DNA of 19,018 bases. It comes from an uncultured Colwellia sp. (lineage in GTDB: Bacteria > Pseudomonadota > Gammaproteobacteria > Enterobacterales > Alteromonadaceae). Made by a program: the position numbers and the translations under genes. Positions within the stretch are counted from its first letter, which is position 1. The number at the start of each line of letters is the position of its first letter. The notes beneath the pieces were generated by a model that saw only the letters and a program-made list of their open reading frames with translations, ran no database searches and had not been told where the DNA came from. The stretch is taken from the NCBI GenBank assembly GCA_913020705.1, contig CAJWBY010000085.1:1-19018 (forward strand), written 5' to 3'. This document shows positions 7,876 to 17,026 of the stretch, piece after piece.

Positions 7876-8661
7876 TTACTGAGTGAACCATGCATGATAT
7901 GCCAAATTCACTGACATAGAAATAACTACTATGATGAAAACAGGGCGAATAAAGCGATTACCAAACTTAATTGCCCAATGAGCACCCACTGCTGCGCCCA
8001 ACATAATAAATACTCCCATTGAAATACCGATAATAACGTTAACGTATCCGAAGTAGAAAAATGTTAAAAGACTACAAAAATTACTCACGAAATTTGTTGA
8101 ACGTGCCAATCCGCAGCTAAGTAGAATGTTTATTTTGTAGAGTGCACTTGAAGATGCCGTCCAAAACGCCCCCGTACCAGGACCAGCAACACCATCGTAA
8201 AAACCGAGTATAAAACCTTGAGCACTTTGTATTTTCTTTAAACGTGATGAGAGGGGAGGCAATCCCTGTATGTCAGAGACAATCGTTTTTGAAAATAAAG
8301 TATAAATAGCTGTGACGACTATAATAATAGGAATGGACTTTTCTAAAAACTCGCTTGATAAATAGCCAACAGCAAGCGTACCAAGAATAGCACCAATGGC
8401 AGTATATAAAATAGATAAACGCCAAAAGTGCGGATCGAATAACTTTTTACGATAAAAAGTGATGGACGCTGTCAAAGAACCAAAAGAGGCTGCTAATTTA
8501 TTTGTGCCTAGCGCAATATGAGGAGGTAAACCTGTAGTAAGTAAAGTTGGCACTGTTAGCATTCCACCACCTCCAGCTATCGCGTCAATGAGCCCCGCAG
8601 CAAAACCAACGGCACATAATGTTAACCAAATTTCAAAATTAAATGTTGGGTCGCTAAGCAT
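7876..8661 (-). CDS. TauE/SafE (TSUP) family membrane permease, YfcA-like
   Basis: A 261-residue inner-membrane protein of the TauE/SafE (COG0730) family, whose members move sulfur-containing anions or small organic acids; the substrate here cannot be told. Hydrophobic segments suggest about eight membrane spans. Family motifs are the N-terminal AAGLIDAIAGGGGMLTVPTL (around residues 21-40), GTNKLAASFGS (around 53-63) and the repeat-2 motif GFYDGVAGPGTGAFW (around 153-167). I chose the ATG at 8661 over the TTG four codons upstream; neither has a strong Shine-Dalgarno sequence. It is divergent from the TonB operon, sharing a ~440-base intergenic region, and lies 23 bases upstream of priC on the same strand. 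Confidence 0.88.
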   Translation of the reverse strand: MLSDPTFNFEIWLTLCAVGFAAGLIDAIAGGGGMLTVPTLLTTGLPPHIALGTNKLAASFGSLTASITFYRKKLFDPHFWRLSILYTAIGAILGTLAVGYLSSEFLEKSIPIIIVVTAIYTLFSKTIVSDIQGLPPLSSRLKKIQSAQGFILGFYDGVAGPGTGAFWTASSSALYKINILLSCGLARSTNFVSNFCSLLTFFYFGYVNVIIGISMGVFIMLGAAVGAHWAIKFGNRFIRPVFIIVVISMSVNLAYHAWFTQ

Positions 8662-9101
8662 AAAAAAAATCAACTAAATTAGTGGTGTAGCTGCATTGTA
8701 GCATGTTTTTTGTTCTAGGTTATGTCAATTTATTCACATTTTATGTCCAAATATCATGAATATTTTATTAAATAAATTTGACTTAGTACGAATGAATTAG
8801 TAAAACTAATAGGAGCAAATATATTTTCAAATAATACACTTAGTTTAGTTACTCGAATTAACCGATAAAGCGTTCTTTTTTTGAGCAAGAAATTAGACGT
8901 TAAGTCGCGTAACAAAACCGATGTATTTAGATGATTTGCTGGAATTTGCCGACTTTTTGATGTGCTTAGTTGACAGTCATGCTGTCGTCTGGGAATATTA
9001 GATTGTTTTATTCTAGAGAAATAAAAACAAAAATGGCAGATTATTAAATTTGCGTTAACATCTCCATGTTATCCACATTCAATAGCAATTGGTTGGGAAC
9101 T
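8662..9101. promoter_or_regulatory. Divergent regulatory region between the permease and the TonB operon
   Basis: About 440 bases without a gene separate two divergent transcription units, so promoters for both should lie here. The best plus-strand candidate is a perfect TTGACA at 8970-8975 with poor -10-like sequence (GAATAT/TATTAG) at 8993-9001. I looked for a Fur-type GATAATGATTATC operator, which would fit iron control of a TonB system, and found none convincing. Confidence 0.45.
8970..9001 (+). promoter_or_regulatory. Candidate promoter and operator for the TonB operon
   Basis: TTGACA at 8970-8975 matches the -35 consensus exactly. The -10 element is weak: GAATAT at 8993 gives a 17-base spacer, while TATTAG at 8996 gives 20. 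Overlapping the -35 is an inverted repeat, GACAG (8972-8976) with CTGTC (8982-8986) around TCATG, which could bind a repressor dimer. The start codon of the operon is about 100 bases downstream. Confidence 0.35.
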
Positions 9102-9881
9102 ATGTCCAAATTAAGCAAGAAAAGCCTTATCGCTTCGACGATAATAGGCGCATTAGCATTAACAGCAAGCAACTTCGCTTCTGCAGATGCATTAACAGAA
9201 CTACAAAAAGCAGAAGCTCAAACATTTCAAGCTTCTAAAAAATCACAAAACAAGATCAATAGCATTTATGAACAAACTATTGAGCTTTTAGGTGAATATC
9301 GTTTAACTGTTGATGAAGCTGAAACTTTATCTCAATACAATGATCACATTCAATTAATGGTTAATGATCAGCTCGCGAACATTAAATCATTAGAAGATCA
9401 GATCGGCAGTATTGAAAAAACTAAACAGGGTATCGTTCCTCTTATGTACAAGATGATTGATACTTTAGACAAGTTTGTTGAGTTAGATATTCCTGTGAAT
9501 ATCGAAAACCGTAAAGAGCGTGTAGCAGGTTTACGCGACATTATGAGTACCTCAGATGTAACAGTTTCAGAGCAGTTTCGTTTAGTACTTGAAGCTTACG
9601 AAATTGAAGCTAACTACGGTACAGTTTTTGATGCTTACCAAGGTGAATTAGATTTAGGTGATCGTACGATCACTGCAGATTTCGTTCACATGGGTCGTGT
9701 ATCTTTAGTTGCTCAATCACTAGACATGAAAAATGTTTGGGTTTGGAACAATGAAACACGTGGCTGGGAAGCTTTAGGCGATGAATATTTAAAACCGATT
9801 AAAGATGCTATTGCAATGGCTCGTAATCAATTACCTAAAAACTTAACTAAATTACCAGTATTTGCAGCAGGAGCACAATAA
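9102..9881 (+). CDS. DUF3450 periplasmic protein of a TonB transport operon
   Basis: A 259-residue secreted protein of the DUF3450 family, found mainly as the first gene of long TonB-ExbB operons in marine gammaproteobacteria; its biochemical role is unknown. The signal peptide is visible (residues 1-28, ending FASA). The mature part starts with a coiled coil (about 30-105), typical of the family, followed by a globular C-terminal half with VWVWNNETRGWEAL near residue 208. I chose the ATG at 9102, with GGGA a few bases before it, over an ATG 12 codons upstream that lacks a Shine-Dalgarno sequence and would push the signal peptide inward. The stop overlaps the next start by one base (TAATG), so translation is probably coupled. 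It may scaffold or gate the proton channel in the periplasm (inference). Confidence 0.88.
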   Translation: MSKLSKKSLIASTIIGALALTASNFASADALTELQKAEAQTFQASKKSQNKINSIYEQTIELLGEYRLTVDEAETLSQYNDHIQLMVNDQLANIKSLEDQIGSIEKTKQGIVPLMYKMIDTLDKFVELDIPVNIENRKERVAGLRDIMSTSDVTVSEQFRLVLEAYEIEANYGTVFDAYQGELDLGDRTITADFVHMGRVSLVAQSLDMKNVWVWNNETRGWEALGDEYLKPIKDAIAMARNQLPKNLTKLPVFAAGAQ

Positions 9882-11224
9882 TGAAAAATATTATTAAATT
9901 TGTAATGCTTGCTGCCTCGATGACAGTAGCAACTTCAGCCGTAGCTAACGATTTGGATGACTTGTTAAAACAAGTTAAAAACGATCGTATCTCTGAAGGT
10001 AAGCTTGATAAGAAACGTGAAGCTGAGTTCAAATCTGCCCGCGCTGATAAGCAAGCACTTTTGAATAAGGCTAAAAAAGAATTAGCTAATCAAAATGCTC
10101 GTAACGCTCGTTTAACTAAAGAGTATGCTGCTAACGATATTACTATCGCGCAACGTTCTGTTGAATTAGATAATGCAACAGGTACTTTAGGCGAAATGTT
10201 CGGTGTTACTCGTGCTGCTGCCGCTGATGCTTATGGTCAAATCGCTACTTCAATTGTAAGTTCTGAATTTGCTGGCCGAGGTAAAGCGCTTGACGTTATT
10301 GCAAACTCAAAGAAAATTCCAGAACTTGAACAACTTGAAGAATTATGGATTGCTTTACAAACTGAAATGACTCAATCAGGTAAAGTTTCACAATTTAGTT
10401 CAGAAGTAACAAGCCTAGATGGTTCTACTTCTACAGAAACAATTACACGTATAGGTACTTTTAACTTAGTATCTGCTGAAGGTTTCTTAAACTACAATGA
10501 TGAAGTTGGTCAAGTTCAACCTTTAGCTAAACAACCTGCTGGTTACATTACAGGTACGGCTTCAGATTTCTTCACTGAAACTTCTGGTCATCACCCGTTG
10601 TATATTGACCCTTCACGCGGTGGTATCTTAGCGTTAGAAACTCGTAAGAAAGTACTTATGGAGTTCTACCATGAAGGTGGTACAGTTGGTTATGCAATCA
10701 CAGTGTTATTAGCACTTGGTTTCCTCATCGCACTCGAACGTATGCTTGTACTAACTACAATTAGCTCTCGCATTAAGTCTCAAGAGAAAAACCTTGAACA
10801 ACCAAATGAGAACAACCCATTAGGTCGTTTAATTAAGGTTTATCACGAAAACAGAAATGTTGACGCTGAAACACTTGAACTTAAACTTGATGAAGCTATT
10901 TTACGCGAAACACCAAAAGTTGATCGTGGTATTAACTTAATCAAAATGTTCGCTGCTATCGCTCCATTAATGGGTCTTTTAGGTACGGTTATCGGTATGA
11001 TCATGACCTTCCAAACGATTACATTGTTTGGTACAGGCGACCCGAAAATCATGGCTGGTGACATCTCACTTGCACTTGTAACAACTGCATTAGGTCTGAT
11101 TTGTGCATTACCACTTATCTTAATTCACAGTGTTGTTGCTGGTAAGAGTAAGTCTGTATTGCAAAAACTTGACGAGCAAAGCGCAGGATTAATTGCTGCG
11201 ATTGCTGAGAAGGAGTCTAAATAA
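9881..11224 (+). CDS. Long ExbB-like MotA/TolQ/ExbB proton channel protein with periplasmic extension
   Basis: At 447 residues this is about twice the length of classic ExbB. A signal peptide (1-22, AVA/ND) is followed by a coiled-coil-rich region (about 25-100) and a soluble domain up to about 250, all expected in the periplasm. The C-terminal 190 residues are the MotA/TolQ/ExbB channel, with membrane spans near 268-290, 355-378 and 395-420. The channel signature is APLMGLLGTVIGMIMTF (361-377). It should form a proton-conducting unit with the ExbD downstream. Both ends show 1-base stop/start overlaps, with GGAG before the start and before the next gene. The extension shares coiled-coil character with the preceding DUF3450 protein, suggesting that they interact (inference). 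Confidence 0.9.
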   Translation: MKNIIKFVMLAASMTVATSAVANDLDDLLKQVKNDRISEGKLDKKREAEFKSARADKQALLNKAKKELANQNARNARLTKEYAANDITIAQRSVELDNATGTLGEMFGVTRAAAADAYGQIATSIVSSEFAGRGKALDVIANSKKIPELEQLEELWIALQTEMTQSGKVSQFSSEVTSLDGSTSTETITRIGTFNLVSAEGFLNYNDEVGQVQPLAKQPAGYITGTASDFFTETSGHHPLYIDPSRGGILALETRKKVLMEFYHEGGTVGYAITVLLALGFLIALERMLVLTTISSRIKSQEKNLEQPNENNPLGRLIKVYHENRNVDAETLELKLDEAILRETPKVDRGINLIKMFAAIAPLMGLLGTVIGMIMTFQTITLFGTGDPKIMAGDISLALVTTALGLICALPLILIHSVVAGKSKSVLQKLDEQSAGLIAAIAEKESK

Positions 11225-11748
11225 TGTTATTCCTGATAGAGCTTTGGGAATCTGTCAGGAGTTTTATTGCGACAGGTGGTAACGTATTATATGTTGTTGC
11301 CTTCGCTCTCTTACTGATGTGGGTAATGATGATAGAGCGCTACTGGTTCTTATCAAAAGTTTACCCTGCAATGAAAGACGATATCGTCAATCGTTGGGAT
11401 GCACGCCAAGATACTACATCTTGGTATGCCCATCGGATTAGAGATACTTGGATCTCCGAAGCGACAGAATTACTAGAGCAACGCATGCTCACAATTAGAA
11501 CCTTAGTGGCAATGTGTCCACTGATTGGATTATTAGGTACGGTCACCGGTATGATTGGTGTGTTTGAGACAATGGCTCAACAAGGTACAGGTAATCCGCG
11601 TCTGATGGCTGCTGGTATATCAATGGCTACTATCCCGACAATGGCGGGAATGGTTGCTGCATTATCAGGAGTGTTTTTCAGTTCAAGGTTAGACGCTAAA
11701 GTTAAACTAGCAAAGGCTAAACTGGTTGACAGTTTACCTCATCACTAG
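11224..11748 (+). CDS. exbB: Short ExbB-like MotA/TolQ/ExbB proton channel protein
   Basis: A 174-residue inner-membrane protein with three predicted spans (about 18-40, 93-115 and 130-152) and the ExbB/TolQ channel signature CPLIGLLGTVTGMIGVFE (98-115). ExbB pentamers enclose ExbD and use proton flow to drive TonB. It follows the long ExbB-like gene with a 1-base overlap (TAATG; GGAG seven bases upstream) and precedes exbD by 12 bases. Two different ExbB proteins in one operon is the usual layout of this DUF3450-type system; whether they form mixed or separate channels is not known. Confidence 0.92.
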   Translation: MLFLIELWESVRSFIATGGNVLYVVAFALLLMWVMMIERYWFLSKVYPAMKDDIVNRWDARQDTTSWYAHRIRDTWISEATELLEQRMLTIRTLVAMCPLIGLLGTVTGMIGVFETMAQQGTGNPRLMAAGISMATIPTMAGMVAALSGVFFSSRLDAKVKLAKAKLVDSLPHH

Positions 11749-11760
11749 AGAGATATTCGA

Positions 11761-12162
11761 ATGGCACGTAAACGTATTCGTGAAGACGAAGAAGCAGTAA
11801 TTGATATGACACCGATGCTAGACATCGTATTTATCATGCTGATCTTCTTCATTGTAACCACTTCATTTGTTAAAGAAGCTGGTATTGAAGTTAATAAACC
11901 TAAAGCGGCTAACCAAAGCAAGCAAAAGTCAGCTAACATTTTTGTTGCTGTTAGAGAAAATGGCGAAATTTGGTTAGATAAACGTCGCGTTGATGTCGAA
12001 CGTGTTGCAGCTAATATTGAAAAGTTATTAGCAGAGCAACCAACTGATGTTGTTATCATTCAAGCAGACAAAGATGCAAAACATGGCATAGTTGTTAAAG
12101 TAATGGATGCGATTAAAGATGCGGGCATAGATAGAATTTCTATTGCTGCAGCTAAGGGGTAG
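11761..12162 (+). CDS. exbD: Biopolymer transport protein ExbD
   Basis: A 133-residue single-span protein of the ExbD/TolR family. The N terminus carries the invariant core DMTPMLDIVFIMLIFF (residues 16-31) with the proton-carrying Asp21, equivalent to Asp25 of E. coli ExbD. The membrane span covers about 19-36 and the rest is a periplasmic domain. AGAGAGA lies before the ATG. It sits between exbB and tonB (3-base gap to tonB), as expected for a complete energy transducer. Confidence 0.95.
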   Translation: MARKRIREDEEAVIDMTPMLDIVFIMLIFFIVTTSFVKEAGIEVNKPKAANQSKQKSANIFVAVRENGEIWLDKRRVDVERVAANIEKLLAEQPTDVVIIQADKDAKHGIVVKVMDAIKDAGIDRISIAAAKG

Positions 12163-12165
12163 TTT

Positions 12166-12780
12166 ATGGTTCGCTTTTTAGTTTCATTACTACTAGGCGC
12201 AGCGGTTACTTTTGCACTATTTTCCTTTATGGCTTTTCTTGTTTCAAGTGGTGACATGACGAAACAAGAAGCTTTGGATAATATAGTTGTAGAAGTTAAT
12301 ACTACGCCGCCTAAGTCAGCAGCAGAACGTCGTCAGCGTGTACCGCCGCCGCCGCCTCCGCCGCCGAAAACACCGCCTAAGCCTCAAGCTCCCGAGCCTG
12401 AAGCAAATAATAACTCTGGTGGTTTAACTTTTAACATGCCAAGTGTTAATTTATCAGGTGCAAACACTGGTATGTCTGCTCCTGGCGCTGGTTTTGGTCG
12501 TGATGGTGATGCATCTCCGATAGTTAGAATTGACCCTAAGTATCCACCACAAGCTGCTCGAGATGGTAAAGAAGGTTGGGTTAAACTTTCATTTACTATT
12601 AACGAACTTGGTGGTGTTGAAGATGTTAAAGTTATTGATGCAAAGCCTAAACGTATTTTCGATAAGTCAGCTAAACGTGCTTTGAAAAAATGGAGATATA
12701 AACCAAAAGTTGTTGATGGAAAAGCACAACGACGTCCTGGTTTAACGGTACAATTAGACTTTACAATGGATCAGGGGTAA
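12166..12780 (+). CDS. tonB: TonB family energy transducer
   Basis: A 204-residue TonB protein. One N-terminal membrane span (about 4-26) anchors it to the inner membrane. A proline-rich spacer follows, with eight consecutive prolines at 60-67 and then PPKPQAPEPE. The C-terminal TonB domain (about 118-202) carries the YP motif (DPKYPPQA, Y126-P127), which contacts the TonB box of outer-membrane receptors, and ends in the strand VQLDFTM. It is short, like the TonB2-type proteins of marine bacteria. AAGGGG lies six bases before the ATG. No TonB-dependent receptor lies in this window, so the cargo cannot be told. Confidence 0.93.
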   Translation: MVRFLVSLLLGAAVTFALFSFMAFLVSSGDMTKQEALDNIVVEVNTTPPKSAAERRQRVPPPPPPPPKTPPKPQAPEPEANNNSGGLTFNMPSVNLSGANTGMSAPGAGFGRDGDASPIVRIDPKYPPQAARDGKEGWVKLSFTINELGGVEDVKVIDAKPKRIFDKSAKRALKKWRYKPKVVDGKAQRRPGLTVQLDFTMDQG

Positions 12781-12785
12781 TCATA

Positions 12786-14051
12786 ATGAATAAGATTTTT
12801 ATATCTATATTGATCATAGGTTCAGTAACGATTGCTCAATTACCATTATCTACTTATGCCAATGGCGCAGAGAAATCTGAAAAGCCAACACGTAAGACTC
12901 AACTTGTTGGTCCTACCGTTGGTAAAAAAGTAGCGAAAGCATTTGAAGCGTATTCAGTGGAAACTGAAGATGGATCAAATATTGATATTGCTTTAGCTAT
13001 GCTTCTAGAGATAAAATCTAGCAAAGTCTACGACAAAGCTTTTTTAAATCGTTTTATTGGTGTGATGTATGCCCAAAAAGGTGAAGAGAAAAAGTCTCTT
13101 GAATATCTTGAACAAGCAGTTGCTCCTGACATTTTAAATGAAACTGAGCAAGCAGAATCTCTTAAGTTAATTGGTGACTTGCAAATGCAAGTTGAAGGTT
13201 ACAAAAAAGCGTTAGTTGCTTATGATGCTTGGATGGATTTTACAGGTATATCTGACGCTAATGTTTGGATGAAAGTAGCTCAGGCTAATTTAGCACTCAA
13301 ACAGTATGATAAAGTTATAGCACCTGCTGACAAAGCGATAGCTGAGTTGGGTGATAAAGTAAATAAAAATCCATACATACTTAAGTTAAACTCTTATTAT
13401 GAACGTAAAATGTTTAAGAAATGTGTTGAAGTTTTAGAAACTGCAGTACAAATTCTTCCTGAAGAGCAGTTATTTTGGACTCAACTAGGCTCATTTTATG
13501 CGATGATAGAAGATTATCCTAAAAGTTTAGCAACAATGGATTTAGCGCATAAGAAAGGCTATCTTGATAAAGAAAGCCAAATTAAGATGCTCGCTAACTT
13601 GTATGCACAAAGTGATATTCCTCATAAATCTGCTGTTTTATTGGAAAAGTACATTGATTCAGGTCTTGTTAAACGCGATGACTCTAATCTCTTTACTTTA
13701 GCTAACTCTTGGCATGCTGCTCAACATATAGATAAAGCTGCTAGCTATTATGGTGAATTAGCTAAAATGACTAATTTATCTAAGCATTATAGCAAGCAAG
13801 GTATGTTGTTAAACCAAGATGAACAGTTTGCTAAGGCTATTGTAGCTTTAAAGAAAGCAATCGAAATAGGTGTTAAAAACCCAGGTCGATTGAATCAAAG
13901 TATTGCAGAATCGTACTTTTATCTTGAAAACTACAAACAAGCTCATGTTTATATCAAAAAAGCATTGAAAGACCCTAAGTCTCGTAGAACAGCTAAAGGT
14001 TGGGTAAGCTTCATAGAAGATACAGCGAAGCGTAAAAAAGTTTCTATATAA
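12786..14051 (+). CDS. Secreted TPR-repeat protein of the TonB operon
   Basis: This 421-residue protein begins with a signal peptide (about 1-25, ending TYA) and is otherwise mostly TPR helix pairs, seen for example around residues 70-110, 118-150, 155-188, 215-265 and 325-400. TPR proteins mediate protein-protein contacts, so it may assemble the TonB complex or link it to a receptor in the periplasm (inference). GGGGTAAT precedes the ATG, and only 5 bases separate it from tonB, so it is the last gene of the operon. A strong terminator follows directly. Confidence 0.87.
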   Translation: MNKIFISILIIGSVTIAQLPLSTYANGAEKSEKPTRKTQLVGPTVGKKVAKAFEAYSVETEDGSNIDIALAMLLEIKSSKVYDKAFLNRFIGVMYAQKGEEKKSLEYLEQAVAPDILNETEQAESLKLIGDLQMQVEGYKKALVAYDAWMDFTGISDANVWMKVAQANLALKQYDKVIAPADKAIAELGDKVNKNPYILKLNSYYERKMFKKCVEVLETAVQILPEEQLFWTQLGSFYAMIEDYPKSLATMDLAHKKGYLDKESQIKMLANLYAQSDIPHKSAVLLEKYIDSGLVKRDDSNLFTLANSWHAAQHIDKAASYYGELAKMTNLSKHYSKQGMLLNQDEQFAKAIVALKKAIEIGVKNPGRLNQSIAESYFYLENYKQAHVYIKKALKDPKSRRTAKGWVSFIEDTAKRKKVSI

Positions 14052-14067
14052 TTTTTACTTTTCTATT

Positions 14068-14094
14068 AAAAACCAGCCTATGGCTGGTTTTTTT
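14068..14094 (+). terminator. Intrinsic terminator of the TonB operon
   Basis: AAACCAGCC (14070-14078) pairs with GGCTGGTTT (14082-14090) around a three-base loop, followed by a run of T to 14094. It is a textbook rho-independent terminator, 17 bases past the stop of the TPR gene. Confidence 0.93.
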
Positions 14095-14277
14095 ATGTCT
14101 TAAGCTTTTATAACTCATGAACTTGTAAATATTATGAAGGTTAAAGTGATGAATGGAAGTTGTTTAATAATCACATTGATGAATGTTTTGTTGTATCTAG
14201 ATAAACTTTAACTAGGAATAAATGATTTTGTCGGCTAGAATGCGCGCTCTTTATTTTTAAGCCTGCAGGTATGAAAA
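14095..14277 (+). promoter_or_regulatory. Promoter region of the 41-residue protein gene
   Basis: No gene is seen between the operon terminator and the small gene. A possible promoter is TTGTCG at about 14228 with TTATTT near 14251 (17-base spacing), leaving a short leader before the ATG at 14278. The match is moderate. Confidence 0.35.
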
Positions 14278-14403
14278 ATGTCAAATAACGAAGAGTTCAA
14301 AGACAACACATCTATTTTCCATTTATTTGTAGGCCTTGTTGTATTAGTTTCTGCACCGTTGCTGCCAATGGTAATGGGTTGGTTTACGCTTTTATCAAAT
14401 TAG
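14278..14403 (+). CDS. 41-residue single-span membrane protein
   Basis: A short frame encodes a charged, hydrophilic N terminus (MSNNEEFKDNTSIFH, residues 1-15) and one hydrophobic span (about 14-39, LFVGLVVLVSAPLLPMVMGW) ending at TAG. CAGG lies eight bases before the ATG. It sits alone between a terminator and the response regulator gene with a plausible promoter upstream. I do not recognise the family. The sharp change from acidic to hydrophobic composition and the clean start and stop argue for a real small membrane protein rather than chance. Confidence 0.6.
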   Translation: MSNNEEFKDNTSIFHLFVGLVVLVSAPLLPMVMGWFTLLSN

Positions 14404-14448
14404 TTTTACCTAATTTACTCCCCAATAAAAATTAAGAACAATTGATAA

Positions 14449-14832
14449 ATGCATATATTACTCATTGATGATAAAAAGTCTATTTTAGACGTTGTTACAC
14501 CACTATTGATTCAAGCCGGTCATACAGTTGAGACTGCATCAAATGGCTTAGATGCTTTTGAAAAAGCACAAAAAACACCTTTTGATTTATATATTATTGA
14601 CCATCTGATGCCTGTGATGAATGGTCTACAATTAAGTAAGAACCTTTTGAATAACCCATTTACAGCAAATACTCCTGCCATTTTTATGACAACACAAAAT
14701 CTTGCTGAAGTTACCGCTTTAACCCGTTCACTTTCTTTTCAAGCAATTATAACTAAACCTATTGATGAAAGTTCTCTTCTTAATGCTGTAAATCAAAACA
14801 ATCAACAAAATTCTACTCGTTATTCACTATAA
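14449..14832 (+). CDS. Stand-alone receiver (REC) domain response regulator
   Basis: A 127-residue CheY-like protein with only a receiver domain and no output domain. All key residues are visible: acidic pair Asp7/Asp8, phosphate acceptor Asp51 (in [11 protein letters not shown]), Thr81 and Lys103-Pro104. It should pass phosphate or act by protein contact. No histidine kinase lies nearby, so its partner is unknown. Only a weak Shine-Dalgarno sequence precedes the ATG. It lies 45 bases after the small membrane protein gene and about 60 bases before apt, on the same strand, so it may be read into apt. Confidence 0.88.
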   Translation: MHILLIDDKKSILDVVTPLLIQAGHTVETASNGLDAFEKAQKTPFDLYIIDHLMPVMNGLQLSKNLLNNPFTANTPAIFMTTQNLAEVTALTRSLSFQAIITKPIDESSLLNAVNQNNQQNSTRYSL

Positions 14833-14894
14833 TTTTTATCAGTTTTGCTTTATTCTTAGGTACTCATAATATTTTCACTTTTGAATTGCTAACA

Positions 14895-15440
14895 ATGACT
14901 GAAACACAATTATTACTTTTACAAAACGCTATCCACGCCGTACCAAATTACCCTAAAGAGGGAATTTTATTCCGTGATATTACCGGGATACTTGATGACC
15001 CTGCAGCGTATCAATTAACTATAGATTTACTTGAAGCTAAATATAAAAACTGTGGCTTTACTAAAATTATTGGTACCGAGGCTAGAGGTTTTCTTTTTGG
15101 TGCTCCATTAGCACTTGCCCTTGGTGTCAGCTTTATACCCGTTAGAAAGCCAGGTAAGTTACCAAGAGCTACTATTAGCCAAAGTTATCAGTTGGAATAC
15201 GGTACAGATATATTAGAAATACATCAAGACGCCTTAACATCGAATGATAAAGTACTAATTATCGATGATCTTCTTGCTACAGGTGGAACTATTGAAGCGA
15301 CTTTAATCCTTGCTAAAGAATTAGGTGCAGAAGTAACCGATGCAGCATTTGTAATATCATTACCAGACTTAGGTGGTGAAAAACGTTTAGAAAATCTAGG
15401 TTTGTCAATTCATTCTTTAGTACAGTACAGCGGCGATTAG
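14895..15440 (+). CDS. apt: Adenine phosphoribosyltransferase
   Basis: Apt makes AMP from adenine and PRPP in cytosolic purine salvage. At 181 residues the length is typical. Motifs include [13 protein letters not shown] (around 18-30), the EARGFLFG loop (around 63-70), RKPGKLPR (around 83-90) and the PRPP-binding motif [13 protein letters not shown] (around 120-132). I prefer the ATG at 14895 to a TTG three codons earlier; neither has a clear Shine-Dalgarno sequence. It lies 9 bases before dnaX, the conserved apt-dnaX-ybaB order of gammaproteobacteria. Confidence 0.95.
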   Translation: MTETQLLLLQNAIHAVPNYPKEGILFRDITGILDDPAAYQLTIDLLEAKYKNCGFTKIIGTEARGFLFGAPLALALGVSFIPVRKPGKLPRATISQSYQLEYGTDILEIHQDALTSNDKVLIIDDLLATGGTIEATLILAKELGAEVTDAAFVISLPDLGGEKRLENLGLSIHSLVQYSGD

Positions 15441-15449
15441 GCAAGTAAT

Positions 15450-17026
15450 ATGAGTTATCAAGTATTAGCACGCAAATGGCGCCCTAAAAAGTTTACAGAG
15501 TTAATGGGTCAAGAGCATGTTGTTACAGTTCTAGTCAATGCACTAGAACAGCAACGTTTGCATCATGCTTATTTATTTACTGGAACTAGAGGGGTAGGTA
15601 AGACAACGATAGCTCGTATTTTTGCTAAAAGCCTAAACTGTGAACAAGGTATAACTTCATCACCTTGTGGCGTTTGCGATACTTGCCAAGATATTGATCA
15701 AGGACGCTTTATTGATTTGTTAGAAATTGATGCAGCTTCTAAAACCAAAGTTGATGATACACGTGAAATTCTTGATAATGTTCAATATGCACCAACACGA
15801 GGGCGCTATAAGGTATATTTAATCGATGAAGTACATATGCTTTCTCGTAGTAGTTTTAATGCGTTGTTGAAAACGCTTGAAGAGCCCCCTGAACATGTAA
15901 AATTTATTCTAGCGACAACTGATCCACAAAAGCTTCCAATTACGGTTTTATCTCGTTGTTTACAGTTTCATTTAAAAGCATTAACCGTTAGTCAAATAGA
16001 GCAGAAGACCCAAGAAATATTGCAAGCAGAAGACGTTTCCGTTGAAAAAGGTGCTTTAACGTTGTTAGCAAAGGCAGCTAGAGGGAGTATGCGTGACTGT
16101 TTAAGTTTAACCGACCAAAGTATCGCTCAAGGGCAGGGCAATATTACTTTAGCTAATGTACAACAAATGCTGGGTGGTGTAGATCAAAACTGGGTTTATA
16201 AAATACTCATATCGCTTTTGAAAGAAGATCCTAAAGGTTTGATGAATCTTTCATTAGATATTGCTTCTTATGCACCAAATTATAGTCGTTTAACGGCAGA
16301 ACTCATTCAGTTACTTCATCAAGTTGCCATGACACAGGTGATTGGGCAGCACTTTGATTTATCACCTGAACATAATCAATTAGTTGAAAAGTTCAGTCAA
16401 GCAATGAGCGCCGAGGATGTTCAACTTTATTATCAAATTGTGCTGAATGGTCGTAAGGACTTACCATATGCTGCTGATGAACAAGCGGCATTCGATATGT
16501 TGCTTTTAAGATTGTTAGCATTTACGCCTATAAATAATGCCCAAACTATACCTGTAACTTCGGTTAACCAGCATAGTGACTTTGAGGACGTTCAATTTGA
16601 TGAAACTAATATTGATAGAGCTGATGTAACTTTAGCCGCTATAAAAAGTGTTCCTGTAACTGAAATTCCTGATGAGTTTTCTGAGAAGGTTCCTGCAGAA
16701 AAACAAATAATAGCTCCATTCGCAGAAGCAATTGTTTCTGTAAATACTATAGATAGTAAAGTTCCAGAAGTGATTGATAGCCCTATTGCTGAACCAGAAA
16801 GCTTTTCTAATGCTAATGTCTTATCTGCACCTGATTATATAAATACACCCACTCATAATGTTGAACACAACAATTCAATTCTAGATACAGCAACTGAAAA
16901 TACAATTATAGACACACCTTCTATTGGTGAGCCTTTGGTACAATCGCCTATTGAAAAAGCTTTAGCGACCAGAAACATGTTGCGTAGTCGCAAGAAAGGG
17001 CTAGAAAATAATGCAAAAAAGTCTGA
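15450..17026 (+). CDS. dnaX: DnaX gamma form made by -1 ribosomal frameshift
   Basis: The heptamer A AAA AAG at 17015-17021 lies exactly in the slippery frame (GCA AAA AAG, codons 522-524). After slipping back one base the ribosome would read GTC and then TGA (17024-17026), giving gamma of 525 residues ending in Lys-Lys-Val. This is the same logic as E. coli gamma. The join is in the -1 frame, so the coordinates cover two frames. Confidence 0.8.

Noticed and set aside
8662..9101. Fur box upstream of the TonB operon
   Set aside because: No stretch close to the GATAATGATTATC pattern could be found by eye.
10843..11064. Minus-strand frame opposite the long ExbB gene
   Set aside because: It is a shadow of conserved ExbB codons in the opposite frame with no independent support.
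12343..12365. CCG/CCT repeat as a microsatellite
   Set aside because: It encodes the normal proline run of the TonB spacer and is explained by protein function.
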